The translations under genes were made by a program, and so were the position numbers. Below are positions 44,384 through 54,129 of a stretch of 64,000 bases of DNA, one piece after another (the stretch's first letter is position 1; each line of letters begins with the position of its first letter). Below the pieces are notes generated by a model, which was given only the letters and a program-made list of their open reading frames with translations, had not been told where the DNA came from and did no database searches. The DNA is from Weissella hellenica (GTDB lineage: Bacteria > Bacillota > Bacilli > Lactobacillales > Lactobacillaceae), in contig NZ_BJEG01000009.1 in assembly GCF_005405545.1 (NCBI RefSeq), positions 1 to 64,000 on the forward strand, read 5' to 3'.

Positions 44384-45754
44384 ATGAATATTGATGAATT
44401 AATTGAATCAGCAAAGCGATTTGTGCTTTTTTGGTTTGTTTACGCTGCCATTATTTGGCTTATTTTATGGTTGACATCTATGACGGGTGACCAAAACGTC
44501 ACTTTGAAATGGCATGTCTTAATTTTACTCTCAATGATTTTGTCTGGTGCAACAACATTAGCACTCGAGATTCAACGACAACGTCGTGATGCACATTTAG
44601 CCTTGTTTATTGAGAAATTACAAGATTTAGAGACAACGCATACTCACACGGCACACGTTTTAATGCATCCTGATGACTCATTGGCACCACTTGCAACGGC
44701 TATTAATAATGTACAACATCTTAATAGCCAACGTATTAAAATTATGCAAGAACAAAGTAGTACCATGGAAACCTTAATGGATAACATGCCGATGGGTGTT
44801 TTACAAATCACACCAGAACGCAAGATTATTCAGGCAAATGAACAATCACGCAAGTTGTTAGGCGTTTCAAGTGATTTAGTAAATACACATTACGATAATG
44901 TTATTAAATATCATCGGTTGATGGAATTATTTGAACAGGCATTGAAACAAAAGAAAAAAATTCGTGAACTTGTGAAACTTGAGAATAAAATGGTGGATGT
45001 TTCCATCGTCTATTATCAAACTAGAAAACGTCATTTTGAATTGCTAGTTCTTTTGTATGATATGACAGAAGTTATTCAAATGAAGGATATGCAAACAGCC
45101 TTTGTTGCGAATGCTTCACATGAATTGAGAACACCATTGACAGCGATTGCTGGTTTTACAGAAACTCTATTGAGTGGTGCGCAAAATGATCCTGCTGACA
45201 GGCAGGAATTTTTAGAAATTATTCAATCTGAAACAAATCGACTATTAGATTTAACTGATGATATTTTGACTTTGGCTAAGGTTCCTGAGCAAACGCATTC
45301 ATTACAAGAATTTAATATGTTTGAAATGGCTACTAAGATTTTCAATACTAAAAAGCGTAAAGATAAATTGAATTTGTCACTTAAAAATGATGTTAGTGAA
45401 ACATTAATAATTAAACAAGATAAACGTGTTTTTGAGCAAATTTTGACTAATCTAATTGGAAACGCAATGAAATACAATCGACAAGATGGTACTATCAAAG
45501 TTTCAGCCATGGTAACGGCTCATGAATTGGCGTTCGCGGTTAAGGATACAGGTTTGGGAATTCCAAGTGATGAACAAGATCGCATTTTTGAACGCTTTTA
45601 TCGTATTGATAAATCACGGACAAAATCAATACCGGGAACAGGTTTAGGATTAGCAATTGTTAATGACTTAGTAGAACAAGCACAGGGTCAAATTCAATTA
45701 GAAAGTCAAGTTGGTGTTGGGTCAACAATTACGGTTACCTTGCCATTACAATAG
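44384..45754 (+). CDS. PhoR/WalK-like sensor histidine kinase
   Basis: 456 residues: one or two N-terminal membrane helices (LFWFVYAAIIWLILWLTSM, LILLSMILSGATTLAL), a PAS domain (about 125-230), the HisKA H-box FVANASHELRTPLTAIAGFT, and the HATPase_c N, G1 and G2 boxes (NLIGNAMKYNRQDG, VKDTGLGIPSDEQDRIFERF, GTGLGLAIV). It partners the adjacent response regulator. The short extracytoplasmic part suggests membrane or cytoplasmic signal sensing. Confidence 0.92.
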   Translation: MNIDELIESAKRFVLFWFVYAAIIWLILWLTSMTGDQNVTLKWHVLILLSMILSGATTLALEIQRQRRDAHLALFIEKLQDLETTHTHTAHVLMHPDDSLAPLATAINNVQHLNSQRIKIMQEQSSTMETLMDNMPMGVLQITPERKIIQANEQSRKLLGVSSDLVNTHYDNVIKYHRLMELFEQALKQKKKIRELVKLENKMVDVSIVYYQTRKRHFELLVLLYDMTEVIQMKDMQTAFVANASHELRTPLTAIAGFTETLLSGAQNDPADRQEFLEIIQSETNRLLDLTDDILTLAKVPEQTHSLQEFNMFEMATKIFNTKKRKDKLNLSLKNDVSETLIIKQDKRVFEQILTNLIGNAMKYNRQDGTIKVSAMVTAHELAFAVKDTGLGIPSDEQDRIFERFYRIDKSRTKSIPGTGLGLAIVNDLVEQAQGQIQLESQVGVGSTITVTLPLQ

Positions 45755-45776
45755 TTAAAGAAGAAAGAGGCTAAGT

Positions 45777-46379
45777 ATGTCTATATCACGTCCAATGGTA
45801 ATTGGTGTTACGGGAGGATCTGGGTCCGGTAAAACAACTGTTAGCCAGGATATTATTAAACGTTTGGCGGGGGAATCAGTTGTAATGATTCCTCAAGATG
45901 CGTATTATCACGATCAAAGTGACAAAAACATGGCCGAACGGCGGATGACTAATTATGATCATCCAGATTCTTTGGATAATGAATTGTTAATTGAACAATT
46001 AAAACAATTATTAGAGCGCAAAACAATTGAACAACCTGTATACGACTATACAAATCACACACGATCAACTAAAAAAGTGGAAATTCAACCTGCTGATGTG
46101 ATCATTTTAGAAGGGGTTTTATTATTCACAGAAGCAAAGTTACGCGATTTGTTAGACATCAAAATTTACGTGGATACTGATGATGACTTACGGTTCATTC
46201 GTCGAATGCAACGTGATATTGTTGAACGTGGAAGAACTGTAGATTCTGTTGTTAACCAATATTTAGAAACAGTCAAACCAATGTATCACCAGTTTGTGGA
46301 ACCCACAAAACGATATGCTGATATTATTTTGCCAGAAGGTGGCGCAAATACAGTCGGCATTGGTATGTTAGAGGCCTAG
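45777..46379 (+). CDS. udk: Uridine kinase
   Basis: 200 residues with the P-loop GVTGGSGSGKTTVSQDI, the uridine-binding YDHPDSLD, YDYTNHTRS and ILEGVLLFTEAKLRDLLDIK, and the lid arginines FIRRMQRDIVERGRT. It phosphorylates uridine and cytidine in pyrimidine salvage. The C-terminus (EGGANTVGIGMLEA) is about ten residues shorter than usual but past the catalytic core. Confidence 0.95.
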   Translation: MSISRPMVIGVTGGSGSGKTTVSQDIIKRLAGESVVMIPQDAYYHDQSDKNMAERRMTNYDHPDSLDNELLIEQLKQLLERKTIEQPVYDYTNHTRSTKKVEIQPADVIILEGVLLFTEAKLRDLLDIKIYVDTDDDLRFIRRMQRDIVERGRTVDSVVNQYLETVKPMYHQFVEPTKRYADIILPEGGANTVGIGMLEA

Positions 46380-46433
46380 ATTAGGGATATTTTAAATAAA
46401 AACAAGGCATAATTGTTAGAAAGTGTGAATTAA

Positions 46434-47507
46434 GTGGAAGAAAAAATTTGGAATCGTATTGTTAAATATACAGAGTTACAAGGAACGTCTGGCCAAGAAT
46501 ATCAAATTAGACAAGCGTTCAGAGAAGATCTTTCACCACTAGTAGATGAAGTTGTTCAAAATGGACTAGGTGGGTTGTACGGTATCAAACATAACCCAGA
46601 CACACATGCGCCACGGATCATGTTTGGTGCCCATATGGATGAAGTTGGTTTTGTGGTTACACAAATTACAAACCGTGGTATGTTGGTGGTTGCCCCCGTT
46701 GGTGGATGGAATCCTTATACTGTATCAGCTGAACGTTTTACATTATTCACACGTAATAAACAGTATCCCGTTGTTTCTTCATCAGTTTCACCGCATTTGT
46801 TACGTCAAGGAAATGTTAGTGGGACACCACAAATTCAAGACATTTTATTTGATGCTGGTTTTTCGTCTAAGGATGAAGCAGAGTCATTTGATGTGCACCC
46901 GGGTGATTTCATTGTACCAAAGGTTTCAACAACAATGATGGCAACTGGTAAGCGAGTTGCATCTAAAAGTTGGGACAATCGTTTTGGATTAGTTACCATT
47001 TTAAATGCGTTAGAAAATTTGCAAAATAAAGCGTTGCCTAATACGCTAATTATGGGAGCAAATACGCAGGAAGAAGTTGGTTTGCGTGGTGTTGGTCCGG
47101 CTGTAAATCAATTAAAGCCGGATATTTTCTTTGCACTTGATTCTTCTGCTGCTGATGATACAACTTCAGCTCAAGGTCAAGGACAGATGGATCAAGGCGC
47201 ATTGCTACGTGTATTTGATCCAGGGGTTATTATGCCGTTGCGTTTAAAGGAATTTGTATTAGATACTGCTTTAGATGCACATATTCCATTGCAATACTTT
47301 GTTGCTAAGGGTGGCACAGATGCTCACGGTGCACAGTCCCAAAATAATGGGATTCCTTCAGTTGCGTTAGGTGTTGCTTCACGTTATATTCATACCCATC
47401 AAACGGTTTGGTCAATCGCTGATTTTGAAGCAGCTCAAGCGTTAGTTGAAACTTTAGCCCAAAAATTAGATGCAAGTACTGTAAATGATATTATTTACGG
47501 TAATTAA
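46434..47507 (+). CDS. M42-family aminopeptidase (glutamyl aminopeptidase type)
   Basis: 357 residues starting at GTG 46,434. Metal ligands of the M42 family: GAHMDEVGFVV (H), SKSWDNRFGLV (bridging D), NTQEEVGLRG (catalytic E, E), FALDSSAADD (D) and GGTDAHGAQ (H). It removes N-terminal residues from oligopeptides in the cytoplasm, part of the LAB peptidolytic system. Tetrahedral dodecamers are usual. It appears intact. Confidence 0.92.
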   Translation: MEEKIWNRIVKYTELQGTSGQEYQIRQAFREDLSPLVDEVVQNGLGGLYGIKHNPDTHAPRIMFGAHMDEVGFVVTQITNRGMLVVAPVGGWNPYTVSAERFTLFTRNKQYPVVSSSVSPHLLRQGNVSGTPQIQDILFDAGFSSKDEAESFDVHPGDFIVPKVSTTMMATGKRVASKSWDNRFGLVTILNALENLQNKALPNTLIMGANTQEEVGLRGVGPAVNQLKPDIFFALDSSAADDTTSAQGQGQMDQGALLRVFDPGVIMPLRLKEFVLDTALDAHIPLQYFVAKGGTDAHGAQSQNNGIPSVALGVASRYIHTHQTVWSIADFEAAQALVETLAQKLDASTVNDIIYGN

Positions 47508-47539
47508 AAATAATTAATTTAAAAAGGAGAATTGACAGC

Positions 47540-48178
47540 ATGCTAATTGCTAGCTATAATCCCGCTGGAATGGGTGATAATTTAATTGTCTTAACCCAAC
47601 AAGGAACAGAATATACTTTTTCACAACAAGAAAACGTTGTACAATTTATTAACAAAAATGAAGAGGTTATTGGTTATAACTTTATTAATATCAGCGAATC
47701 ATTAGATTTAGCTCATACTAATGGTCAAGTATTTCTTACTGAAGAGCAAGTGCATATTTTAAATAACCTAATTACAGCAGCTGATTTTACATCAACATTG
47801 ACTGTTGATAATACACCTAAATTTGTTGTTGGTTATGTAGAATCTGCAGAACCACATCCTGATTCTGACCATTTACAAGTAACAACAACTGTTGTTGACA
47901 ATGATGAACGCATACAAATTGTGTCAGGCTCACCAAATATGAAACAAGGAATTAAAGTCGTTGTTGCGAAAGTTGGTGCAATGATGCCATCAGGTTTGAT
48001 TATTTGGCCAGGTGCACTACGCGGTGTTAAGTCAAACGGTATGATTGTTTCGGGACGTGAGTTACAGTTACCAAATGCACCACAGGTACCTGGTGCATTA
48101 ATTTTGCCTGAAGATTTTGCACCAGTAGGAACGCCGTTTGATGCACAATCACCTGCAGCGCAAGCATTATTTGAATAA
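47540..48178 (+). CDS. ytpR: YtpR-family tRNA-binding-domain protein
   Basis: 212 residues: an N-terminal DUF4479-like domain (MLIASYNPAGMGDNLIVLTQ, NFINISESL) and a C-terminal OB-fold tRNA-binding domain as in PheT (VVGYVESAEPHPDSDHLQVT, QIVSGSPNMKQGIKVVVAKV, SNGMIVSGRELQL). YtpR proteins bind tRNA; the exact role is not settled. It is co-directional with and probably in one operon with the following gene (12-base gap). Confidence 0.88.
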   Translation: MLIASYNPAGMGDNLIVLTQQGTEYTFSQQENVVQFINKNEEVIGYNFINISESLDLAHTNGQVFLTEEQVHILNNLITAADFTSTLTVDNTPKFVVGYVESAEPHPDSDHLQVTTTVVDNDERIQIVSGSPNMKQGIKVVVAKVGAMMPSGLIIWPGALRGVKSNGMIVSGRELQLPNAPQVPGALILPEDFAPVGTPFDAQSPAAQALFE

Positions 48179-48190
48179 GGGTGGTGTAAA

Positions 48191-48568
48191 ATGCCTATGC
48201 AACGCCCAATTGTTTTTTACGAAAATTTAATGCATACCTATGATAATCAGGTTGCAGAATTGTTGGCTGCCAAAACAACATACATTCTTTTGGCGTCAGA
48301 CCAAGATAATGAAGTCCAAAACCTTGGTGTTATTGATGAGGCGTTGCCAACAAAGCCAGTGATTACAGAAGTCCTTCAACCAAAGGTTAAAAAAGAAGCA
48401 CCAAAGCAGACAACTACTAAAAAAACTGCAAAGGTTAATAAGACTCTAACAAAAGCTAAGGCTAAACCTAAGTCTATCAAAACAGGTTTGGGCTTAAGTT
48501 TAGATGATATTCTTTCAGAAGAGGATAGTGTTGCTGCACGTGATCATAATCAATACTTTAATGATTAA
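48191..48568 (+). CDS. Hypothetical Lys-rich protein
   Basis: 125 residues: a small N-terminal domain (IVFYENLMHTYDNQVAELLA), a Lys/Thr-rich linker (about 62-100; KKTAKVNKTLTKAKAKPKSI), and a C-terminal motif (GLGLSLDDILSEED). Basic middle and acidic end suggest a nucleic-acid-associated or regulatory protein. No family recognised. GGTGG upstream. Confidence 0.75.
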   Translation: MPMQRPIVFYENLMHTYDNQVAELLAAKTTYILLASDQDNEVQNLGVIDEALPTKPVITEVLQPKVKKEAPKQTTTKKTAKVNKTLTKAKAKPKSIKTGLGLSLDDILSEEDSVAARDHNQYFND

Positions 48569-48579
48569 TAATATTAAAA

Positions 48580-48615
48580 ACATTTGTCTAGATAATGAAG
48601 ACAAGTGTTTTTTTT
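48580..48615 (+). terminator. Hairpin terminator
   Basis: ACATTTGTCT pairs with AGACAAGTGT, then T8. Confidence 0.9.
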
Positions 48616-48674
48616 GGTAAGATGGAAATAACAAAATTTGATAAACGCAATTTACGTTAGAATGGATAAGAAAA

Positions 48675-50015
48675 ATGGACAAGACTTCTCATTATTATTT
48701 TATTGGTATCAAGGGTTCAGGTATGAGTGCCTTAGCACTAATTTTACATGACCAAGGGTATGAGGTATCAGGGTCAGATATTGATGAATATACATTTACA
48801 CAAAAGCCATTAGAGGCAGCAGGCATCCCCATATATTCATTTAATGCAGCCAACATTAAACCTGGCATGACGGTTATTCGTGGTAATTCGTTTGAAGATG
48901 ATCAAGTTGAAGTGGCGGCAGCATTATCAATTGCTGACCGATTAATTATTTTGACATATCCAGATATGGTACAACAATTAGTTAATCAATATACATCAAT
49001 TGGTGTGGCTGGAGCCCATGGTAAGACGTCAACAACTGGTTTGTTGTCGCACGTTTTATCTGGCATCGCACCAACATCATATCTAATTGGAGACGGTACA
49101 GGTAAAGGTGTTCCAAATGCACGTTTCTTTATCTTTGAGGCTGATGAATATCGTCGCCATTTCCAAGATTACACACCTGATTATGCCATCATGACCAATA
49201 TTGATTTTGATCATCCAGATTACTATACGGGTATTGATGACGTACGGAGTGCTTTTGAAGATTTCGGTAATCATGTGAAAAAAGGTATTTTTGCATGGGG
49301 TGATGACGAACAATTGCGTAAAATTAAGGTGTCTGTGCCAGTATACTATTATGGTACAAATCCAGACACTGATGATTTTTATGCAGATAATATTAAGCGT
49401 TCAACTAAGGGGTCAAGTTTTGATGCCTACTACCATGATGAATTCTTAGGCAATTTCAAAGTACCTTTGTTTGGTCAACACGGCGTTTTGAATACATTAG
49501 CAGTTGTTGCTGTATCGTACTTCGAAGAAATTGAAACGTCATTAATCCAAGAAGAGCTGTTGACTTTTCAAGGTGTTAAACGCCGTTTTACCGAAAAGCA
49601 TATTGGTCCGGTAACAATTATTGATGATTATGCACATCATCCATCAGAAATTATGGCAACAATTGATGCAGCTCGCCAAAAGTATCCTGATCGTAAATTA
49701 ACGGCTGTTTTCCAACCACATACATTCTCGCGAACAATTGCTTATCAAGATGATTTTGCAAAGGCTTTGAATTTAGCTGATAATGTATTCTTAACGGAAA
49801 TTTTTGCTTCAGCTCGTGAAAAAGCTGGTCAAATTTGTTCAGCAGATTTAGGTAAGAAAATTGCTAAATTTGCAGGAATCGTGTCACCAGCCGAAGTGTC
49901 ACCACTATTGGCAGATGAAGAAGGTGTCTTTATTTTCATGGGAGCGGGTGATTTACAAATGACTGAATTTGCATTTGAAAAGTTATTGGCTAATACACAA
50001 ACTAGCTTACAATAA
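48675..50015 (+). CDS. murC: UDP-N-acetylmuramate--L-alanine ligase
   Basis: 446 residues with the N-terminal Rossmann motif [20 protein letters not shown], the ATP site [18 protein letters not shown], the Mur-ligase motifs [11 protein letters not shown] and [11 protein letters not shown], and the C-terminal [12 protein letters not shown]. It adds the first L-alanine of the peptidoglycan stem peptide in the cytoplasm. Complete. Confidence 0.97.
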   Translation: MDKTSHYYFIGIKGSGMSALALILHDQGYEVSGSDIDEYTFTQKPLEAAGIPIYSFNAANIKPGMTVIRGNSFEDDQVEVAAALSIADRLIILTYPDMVQQLVNQYTSIGVAGAHGKTSTTGLLSHVLSGIAPTSYLIGDGTGKGVPNARFFIFEADEYRRHFQDYTPDYAIMTNIDFDHPDYYTGIDDVRSAFEDFGNHVKKGIFAWGDDEQLRKIKVSVPVYYYGTNPDTDDFYADNIKRSTKGSSFDAYYHDEFLGNFKVPLFGQHGVLNTLAVVAVSYFEEIETSLIQEELLTFQGVKRRFTEKHIGPVTIIDDYAHHPSEIMATIDAARQKYPDRKLTAVFQPHTFSRTIAYQDDFAKALNLADNVFLTEIFASAREKAGQICSADLGKKIAKFAGIVSPAEVSPLLADEEGVFIFMGAGDLQMTEFAFEKLLANTQTSLQ

Positions 50016-50115
50016 CAATTTGTACGAATACGTATTTCTGTTATAATTGTATTCATATACTTTTGGTAAAATTCGCCAAACCGTTGTCATATATCACAAC
50101 GTAGGAGGTAATGAT

Positions 50116-50835
50116 ATGGATAATTTTGAACAACAAGAACCACGTTTAGTTAATCCTGATGCCAGTGGGTTAAATAACTTTTTTAAAAAAGTTTATTTAT
50201 ACATGGCATTAGCATTAATGGTAACTGCTGGTACAGCATATATTGGTGCAACCGTCTTTGCAGCACCAATTGTTCGTATCTTTAGTAGTCCAATCTCATC
50301 ATTAATTATTTTTGGTATTATGATGGGCTTTGTTTGGCTATTTTCAAGTCGCGTTTATAAAAATCCAGCACAAGCATTTGGTATGTTAATGGGGTTTGCA
50401 GTATTAAATGGCTTCACGTTTACCGTTATTGGGTTAACTGTTAACTTTGGGCTAATTGCTTTGGCCTTTCTAACAACATCATTTTTATTTGTCGGCATGG
50501 CTGCATATGGTTATTTCACGAAAAAGTCATTGGCATCACTATCATCAATTTTATTTGGTTCATTGATTGCCTTGATTATTGGTGGCATTATCAACCTATT
50601 TTTCTTTAATAGTGTTGTATACTTTTTCCTATCAATTATTGGTATCTTAGTTTTTGCGGTGATGACAGCTTATGATATGAATCGTTTAAAGGCATTATAT
50701 TTAGAGCATGGTGAAAAATCATCACAAATGACCCAAGGTCTAGCAGTATCTGGGGCTTTGAATTTATATATGGATTTCATTAATTTGTTTATCTATATCT
50801 TACAGTTATTTACATCATTTTCATCACGCGACTAA
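50116..50835 (+). CDS. Bax-inhibitor-1 (YccA/TMBIM) family membrane protein
   Basis: 239 residues from the ATG at 50,116, which has GTAGGAGGTAATG upstream; the longer frame starting at 50,047 lacks such a site. Seven membrane segments, with the family features LMGFAVLNGFTFT and AYDMNRLK near the end (bsYetJ-type diaspartyl region). Homologues are pH-sensitive calcium-leak channels. Ordinary housekeeping-type gene. Confidence 0.9.
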   Translation: MDNFEQQEPRLVNPDASGLNNFFKKVYLYMALALMVTAGTAYIGATVFAAPIVRIFSSPISSLIIFGIMMGFVWLFSSRVYKNPAQAFGMLMGFAVLNGFTFTVIGLTVNFGLIALAFLTTSFLFVGMAAYGYFTKKSLASLSSILFGSLIALIIGGIINLFFFNSVVYFFLSIIGILVFAVMTAYDMNRLKALYLEHGEKSSQMTQGLAVSGALNLYMDFINLFIYILQLFTSFSSRD

Positions 50836-50844
50836 GCCAATTTT

Positions 50845-50880
50845 AAAAGTGTTACCTAAATTTAGGTTAACACTTTTTTT
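50845..50880 (+). terminator. Hairpin terminator
   Basis: AAAAGTGTTACCTAAA pairs with TTTAGGTTAACACTTTT (one bulged T), then T7. Confidence 0.9.
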
Positions 50881-50960
50881 ATGTTCAAATGTTGTTATCA
50901 GCATTTGAACTCTGCTAAACTGATATAGAGAGAAAACGCGGGGACATCCCCAGAAATGAG

Positions 50961-53666
50961 ATGAACATGGCAAAACCAACTTTACTTTTAATTGATGGTA
51001 ACTCATTAGCTTTTCGGGCATTTTACGCCTTAATTAATCAAGTCGACCGATTTGTTAACCATGAAGGTCTACATACAAATGCTTTGGTTGGTTTTAATAA
51101 CCTAATTGATGGTATTGTTGATCCTTTTCAACCTGATTTGGCTTTAGTAGCCTGGGATGCTGGTAAAACAACTTTTAGAACTGGTAAATTTGATAATTAT
51201 AAGGGTAATCGTGATAAGACACCGCTAGAATTAGTTGAACAATTTGAACCATTACGAGAAATGGTTACGCTACATGGGATAAAATCATATGAACTAGCAG
51301 ATTATGAAGCAGATGATATTATTGGTACCATGGCAAGAAAAGGTGAACAAGCTGGCTATGCCGTTACAATCGTGACTGGTGATCGAGATATGACCCAACT
51401 AGTATCAAACGATGTAACCGTTTGGGTGACAAAAAAAGGTATATCTGAAATTGATCATTACACACCTGCGCTAGTAGCAGAAACTTATGATGGTCTCCAA
51501 GCTAAGCATATTATTGAAATTAAAGGGCTTCAAGGGGACACAAGTGATAATTACCCTGGGATAGCTGGAATAGGTCCTAAAACAGCTTTAAAGTTGATTA
51601 AACAGTATAATTCAATTCCAGAAATGTACGAACACATTGATGAGATGAAAACGTCAAAGCAAAAAGAAAAACTAATTAATGGTAAAGAAGACGCATTAAT
51701 GTCACGTGATTTAGCACGGATTCGAACAGATGCGCCCGTAACAATCAGTTTAGAAGATTTGGCATATAAGGGACCAGATTATGAAAACATTATTCCCTTT
51801 TACCAACATCTTGATTTTAAAGCCCAGCTCGTGAAGCTAGCTAATCAAGGTTACACCATTCCAACAAATAATCATTCTGAAGCAGGTACTTTTAATTTCA
51901 GTAATACCACGCTTAATATGACTAAATTAACGAATGCTAATATGGATCATGTTAGTCAATTGACCGATACTGTTGATTTTTATCTTGAATTAGATGGTGC
52001 TAACTACCATACTGCTAATCCAGTTGGTTTCGTGATTGGTAATCAAGCTAAAGGATACTTTGCAAGTCGGGATATTGAATTATTAGTGCAAGATTCACCA
52101 ATTAAAAATATTTTAGAAAACACGAATGTTGCTAAAAATGTTTTTAATGCCAAAGAATTATCTGTTAGTTTGCATCGCTTGGGCGTTACATTAACGAATG
52201 TGCAGTTCGATTTGTTGTTGGTATCTTATTTATTAGATACTAATGACAATAATGATGATTTAGGCGCATTAGCACACGATAATGATTATTATGCTGTTCA
52301 AACAGATGAAGAAGTCTATGGTAAGGGTGCTAAGTTTGCTATTCCAGAAGTTGATGCCGATTTATTTGAACATCTAGGACGTAAAGCAATGGCCATTGGC
52401 TTATTAGCAGAACCATTGCTTAAAAAATTAACAGATCACGCACAACTTGACTTATATCGGGATATTGAATTGCCATTAACTCAAATTTTAGCGCGAATGG
52501 AAGCGATGGGTATTACCGTTGATGCGCAACAACTATTGCAAATGGATAGTAAGTTAACAGAACGCTTGAGTGAATTAGAGCAAACCATTTATCAACAAGC
52601 CGGTCACGAGTTTAATATTCAATCACCTAAGCAACTTGGGGTCGTTTTGTTTGAGGATATGGGCTATACACCACTTAAAAAGACGAAGACAGGGTACTCA
52701 ACCAGTGTTGAAGTCTTAGAAAAGATGGGTGATGTGCCAATCGTAGCGTCAATTTTGGCTTATCGTCAGATTGCAAAGATTAAGTCGACTTATGTTGAAG
52801 GACTACTACGGGTCGTTCACGGATCTGATTCAAAGGTGCATACACGTTACTTACAGACCTTAACCCAGACGGGGCGTTTATCATCAGTTGATCCCAACTT
52901 ACAAAATATTCCAGTTCGTATTGAAGAAGGGCGTCAAATTCGTAAAGCTTTTGTGCCAAGTGAACCTGATTGGCAAATTTTAAGTGCTGATTATTCACAG
53001 ATTGAATTACGTGTATTAGCACATATTACGGGAGATGCTAATTTACAAGCAGCCTTTATTAATGGTGAAGATATTCATGCGGCTACGGCTCGTCGTATTT
53101 TCGATGTTCCTGATGATCAACCAGTTGATGGTAATATTCGTCGTCAGGCTAAAGCCGTTAACTTTGGGATTGTGTACGGTATTTCTGACTTTGGTTTGTC
53201 TAAGAATATTGGGGTTTCAAGACAACAAGCTAAGACTATTATTGAGACATATTTTGAGCAATATCCTGATGTGAAAAAGTGGTCAGAATCAATCATTGCA
53301 TCAGCACGTGAAAACGGCTATGTTGAAACGATTGCTCACCGTCGCCGTTACCTGCCTGATATCAATGCAAAACGCTTTAATGCCCGTTCCTTTGCAGAAC
53401 GGACAGCGATGAATTCGCCCATCCAAGGTTCTGCAGCCGATATCATTAAAATTGCCATGATTAATGTGCAGGCAGCGATTGAAAAAGCTGGCTTGAAAGC
53501 AAACATGCTGTTACAGGTGCATGACGAATTAATTTTCGAGGTGCCCACAGATGAAATGGCTGAGTTAGAACAATTAGTTTCAAAGACTATGGATAGTGCC
53601 GTGCAACTAGCAGTACCTTTGTTAGTGTCGACGCATATTGGTGCATCATGGTATGATGCAAAATAA
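50961..53666 (+). CDS. polA: DNA polymerase I
   Basis: 901 residues. 5'-3' exonuclease domain (LLLIDGNSLAFRAFYALINQ, YEADDIIGTMA, VTGDRDMTQLV, GLQGDTSDNYPGIAGIGPKT); a degenerate 3'-5' exonuclease domain that lacks the DxE pair (FYLELDG), as in other lactobacilli; a polymerase domain with motif A ILSADYSQIELRVLAHI, motif B RRQAKAVNFGIVYGIS and motif C LLQVHDELIFE. It fills gaps and removes RNA primers. The ATG at 50,961 has only a weak ribosome site; 50,967 is an alternative. Confidence 0.97.
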   Translation: MNMAKPTLLLIDGNSLAFRAFYALINQVDRFVNHEGLHTNALVGFNNLIDGIVDPFQPDLALVAWDAGKTTFRTGKFDNYKGNRDKTPLELVEQFEPLREMVTLHGIKSYELADYEADDIIGTMARKGEQAGYAVTIVTGDRDMTQLVSNDVTVWVTKKGISEIDHYTPALVAETYDGLQAKHIIEIKGLQGDTSDNYPGIAGIGPKTALKLIKQYNSIPEMYEHIDEMKTSKQKEKLINGKEDALMSRDLARIRTDAPVTISLEDLAYKGPDYENIIPFYQHLDFKAQLVKLANQGYTIPTNNHSEAGTFNFSNTTLNMTKLTNANMDHVSQLTDTVDFYLELDGANYHTANPVGFVIGNQAKGYFASRDIELLVQDSPIKNILENTNVAKNVFNAKELSVSLHRLGVTLTNVQFDLLLVSYLLDTNDNNDDLGALAHDNDYYAVQTDEEVYGKGAKFAIPEVDADLFEHLGRKAMAIGLLAEPLLKKLTDHAQLDLYRDIELPLTQILARMEAMGITVDAQQLLQMDSKLTERLSELEQTIYQQAGHEFNIQSPKQLGVVLFEDMGYTPLKKTKTGYSTSVEVLEKMGDVPIVASILAYRQIAKIKSTYVEGLLRVVHGSDSKVHTRYLQTLTQTGRLSSVDPNLQNIPVRIEEGRQIRKAFVPSEPDWQILSADYSQIELRVLAHITGDANLQAAFINGEDIHAATARRIFDVPDDQPVDGNIRRQAKAVNFGIVYGISDFGLSKNIGVSRQQAKTIIETYFEQYPDVKKWSESIIASARENGYVETIAHRRRYLPDINAKRFNARSFAERTAMNSPIQGSAADIIKIAMINVQAAIEKAGLKANMLLQVHDELIFEVPTDEMAELEQLVSKTMDSAVQLAVPLLVSTHIGASWYDAK

Positions 53667-53680
53667 ACAAAAAAGTAACT

Positions 53681-53725
53681 AAATAGGCGTTAGTTTGGCA
53701 AAAATCAAACTAACGCCTATTTTTG
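53681..53725. terminator. Bidirectional terminator
   Basis: AAATAGGCGTTAGTTTG pairs perfectly with CAAACTAACGCCTATTT. It serves polA (plus) and the small membrane gene (minus). Confidence 0.92.
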
Positions 53726-53738
53726 TGATAAAACACGG

Positions 53739-53927
53739 CTATCTTGGCATATTTAGTAATTTTTCAACAAGCTTGCTAATTTCCTCGCTAAATAAAATAA
53801 TTGCAATTCCTAGCATGATAACGAGCATTGAAAATGAATCTAGGAAAATACCCAAAATTGTAATTAACATCCCCAAAAACATGATTAATGCAACAAGCTT
53901 ATTCTTTTGTTTGAAATTATGTACCAT
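53739..53927 (-). CDS. Small two-pass membrane protein
   Basis: 62 residues from the ATG at 53,927 (MVHNFKQKNKLV), chosen because AAGGAG lies about 10 bases upstream. Two hydrophobic segments (ALIMFLGMLITILGIFL, MLVIMLGIAIILF) and a short amphipathic C-terminus. No family recognised. Confidence 0.65.
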   Translation of the reverse strand: MVHNFKQKNKLVALIMFLGMLITILGIFLDSFSMLVIMLGIAIILFSEEISKLVEKLLNMPR

Positions 53928-54077
53928 ACGATTGTTCACTCCTTGAAACAATTAGATATATTAAATTATACAGGTAACCTATTCAATGCTACAAATAATG
54001 ATGCTCTTTCAATTTAAAAAATGAGATAATTTGTTAAATCTAAAGACAGATAACTCAGATTACGTTACAATTAATAT

Positions 54078-54091
54078 TGAAAACGTTTACA
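54078..54091 (+). promoter_or_regulatory. cre site (CcpA operator) upstream of lacL
   Basis: TGAAAACGTTTACA matches the consensus TGWAARCGYTWNCW at every position. It lies 39 bases upstream of the lacL start, so CcpA-Ser-P-HPr would be expected to repress lacLM on preferred sugars. Confidence 0.85.
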
Positions 54092-54129
54092 GATTAAAAA
54101 CGTGTCTATTAATTTTAGGGGGAGCTACG

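Noticed and set aside
43651-45754. Precise naming of the two-component system as WalRK
   Set aside because: The kinase has no large extracytoplasmic sensor and there are no WalH/WalI/WalJ partners; it is closer to PhoPR type, but no symbol was assigned.
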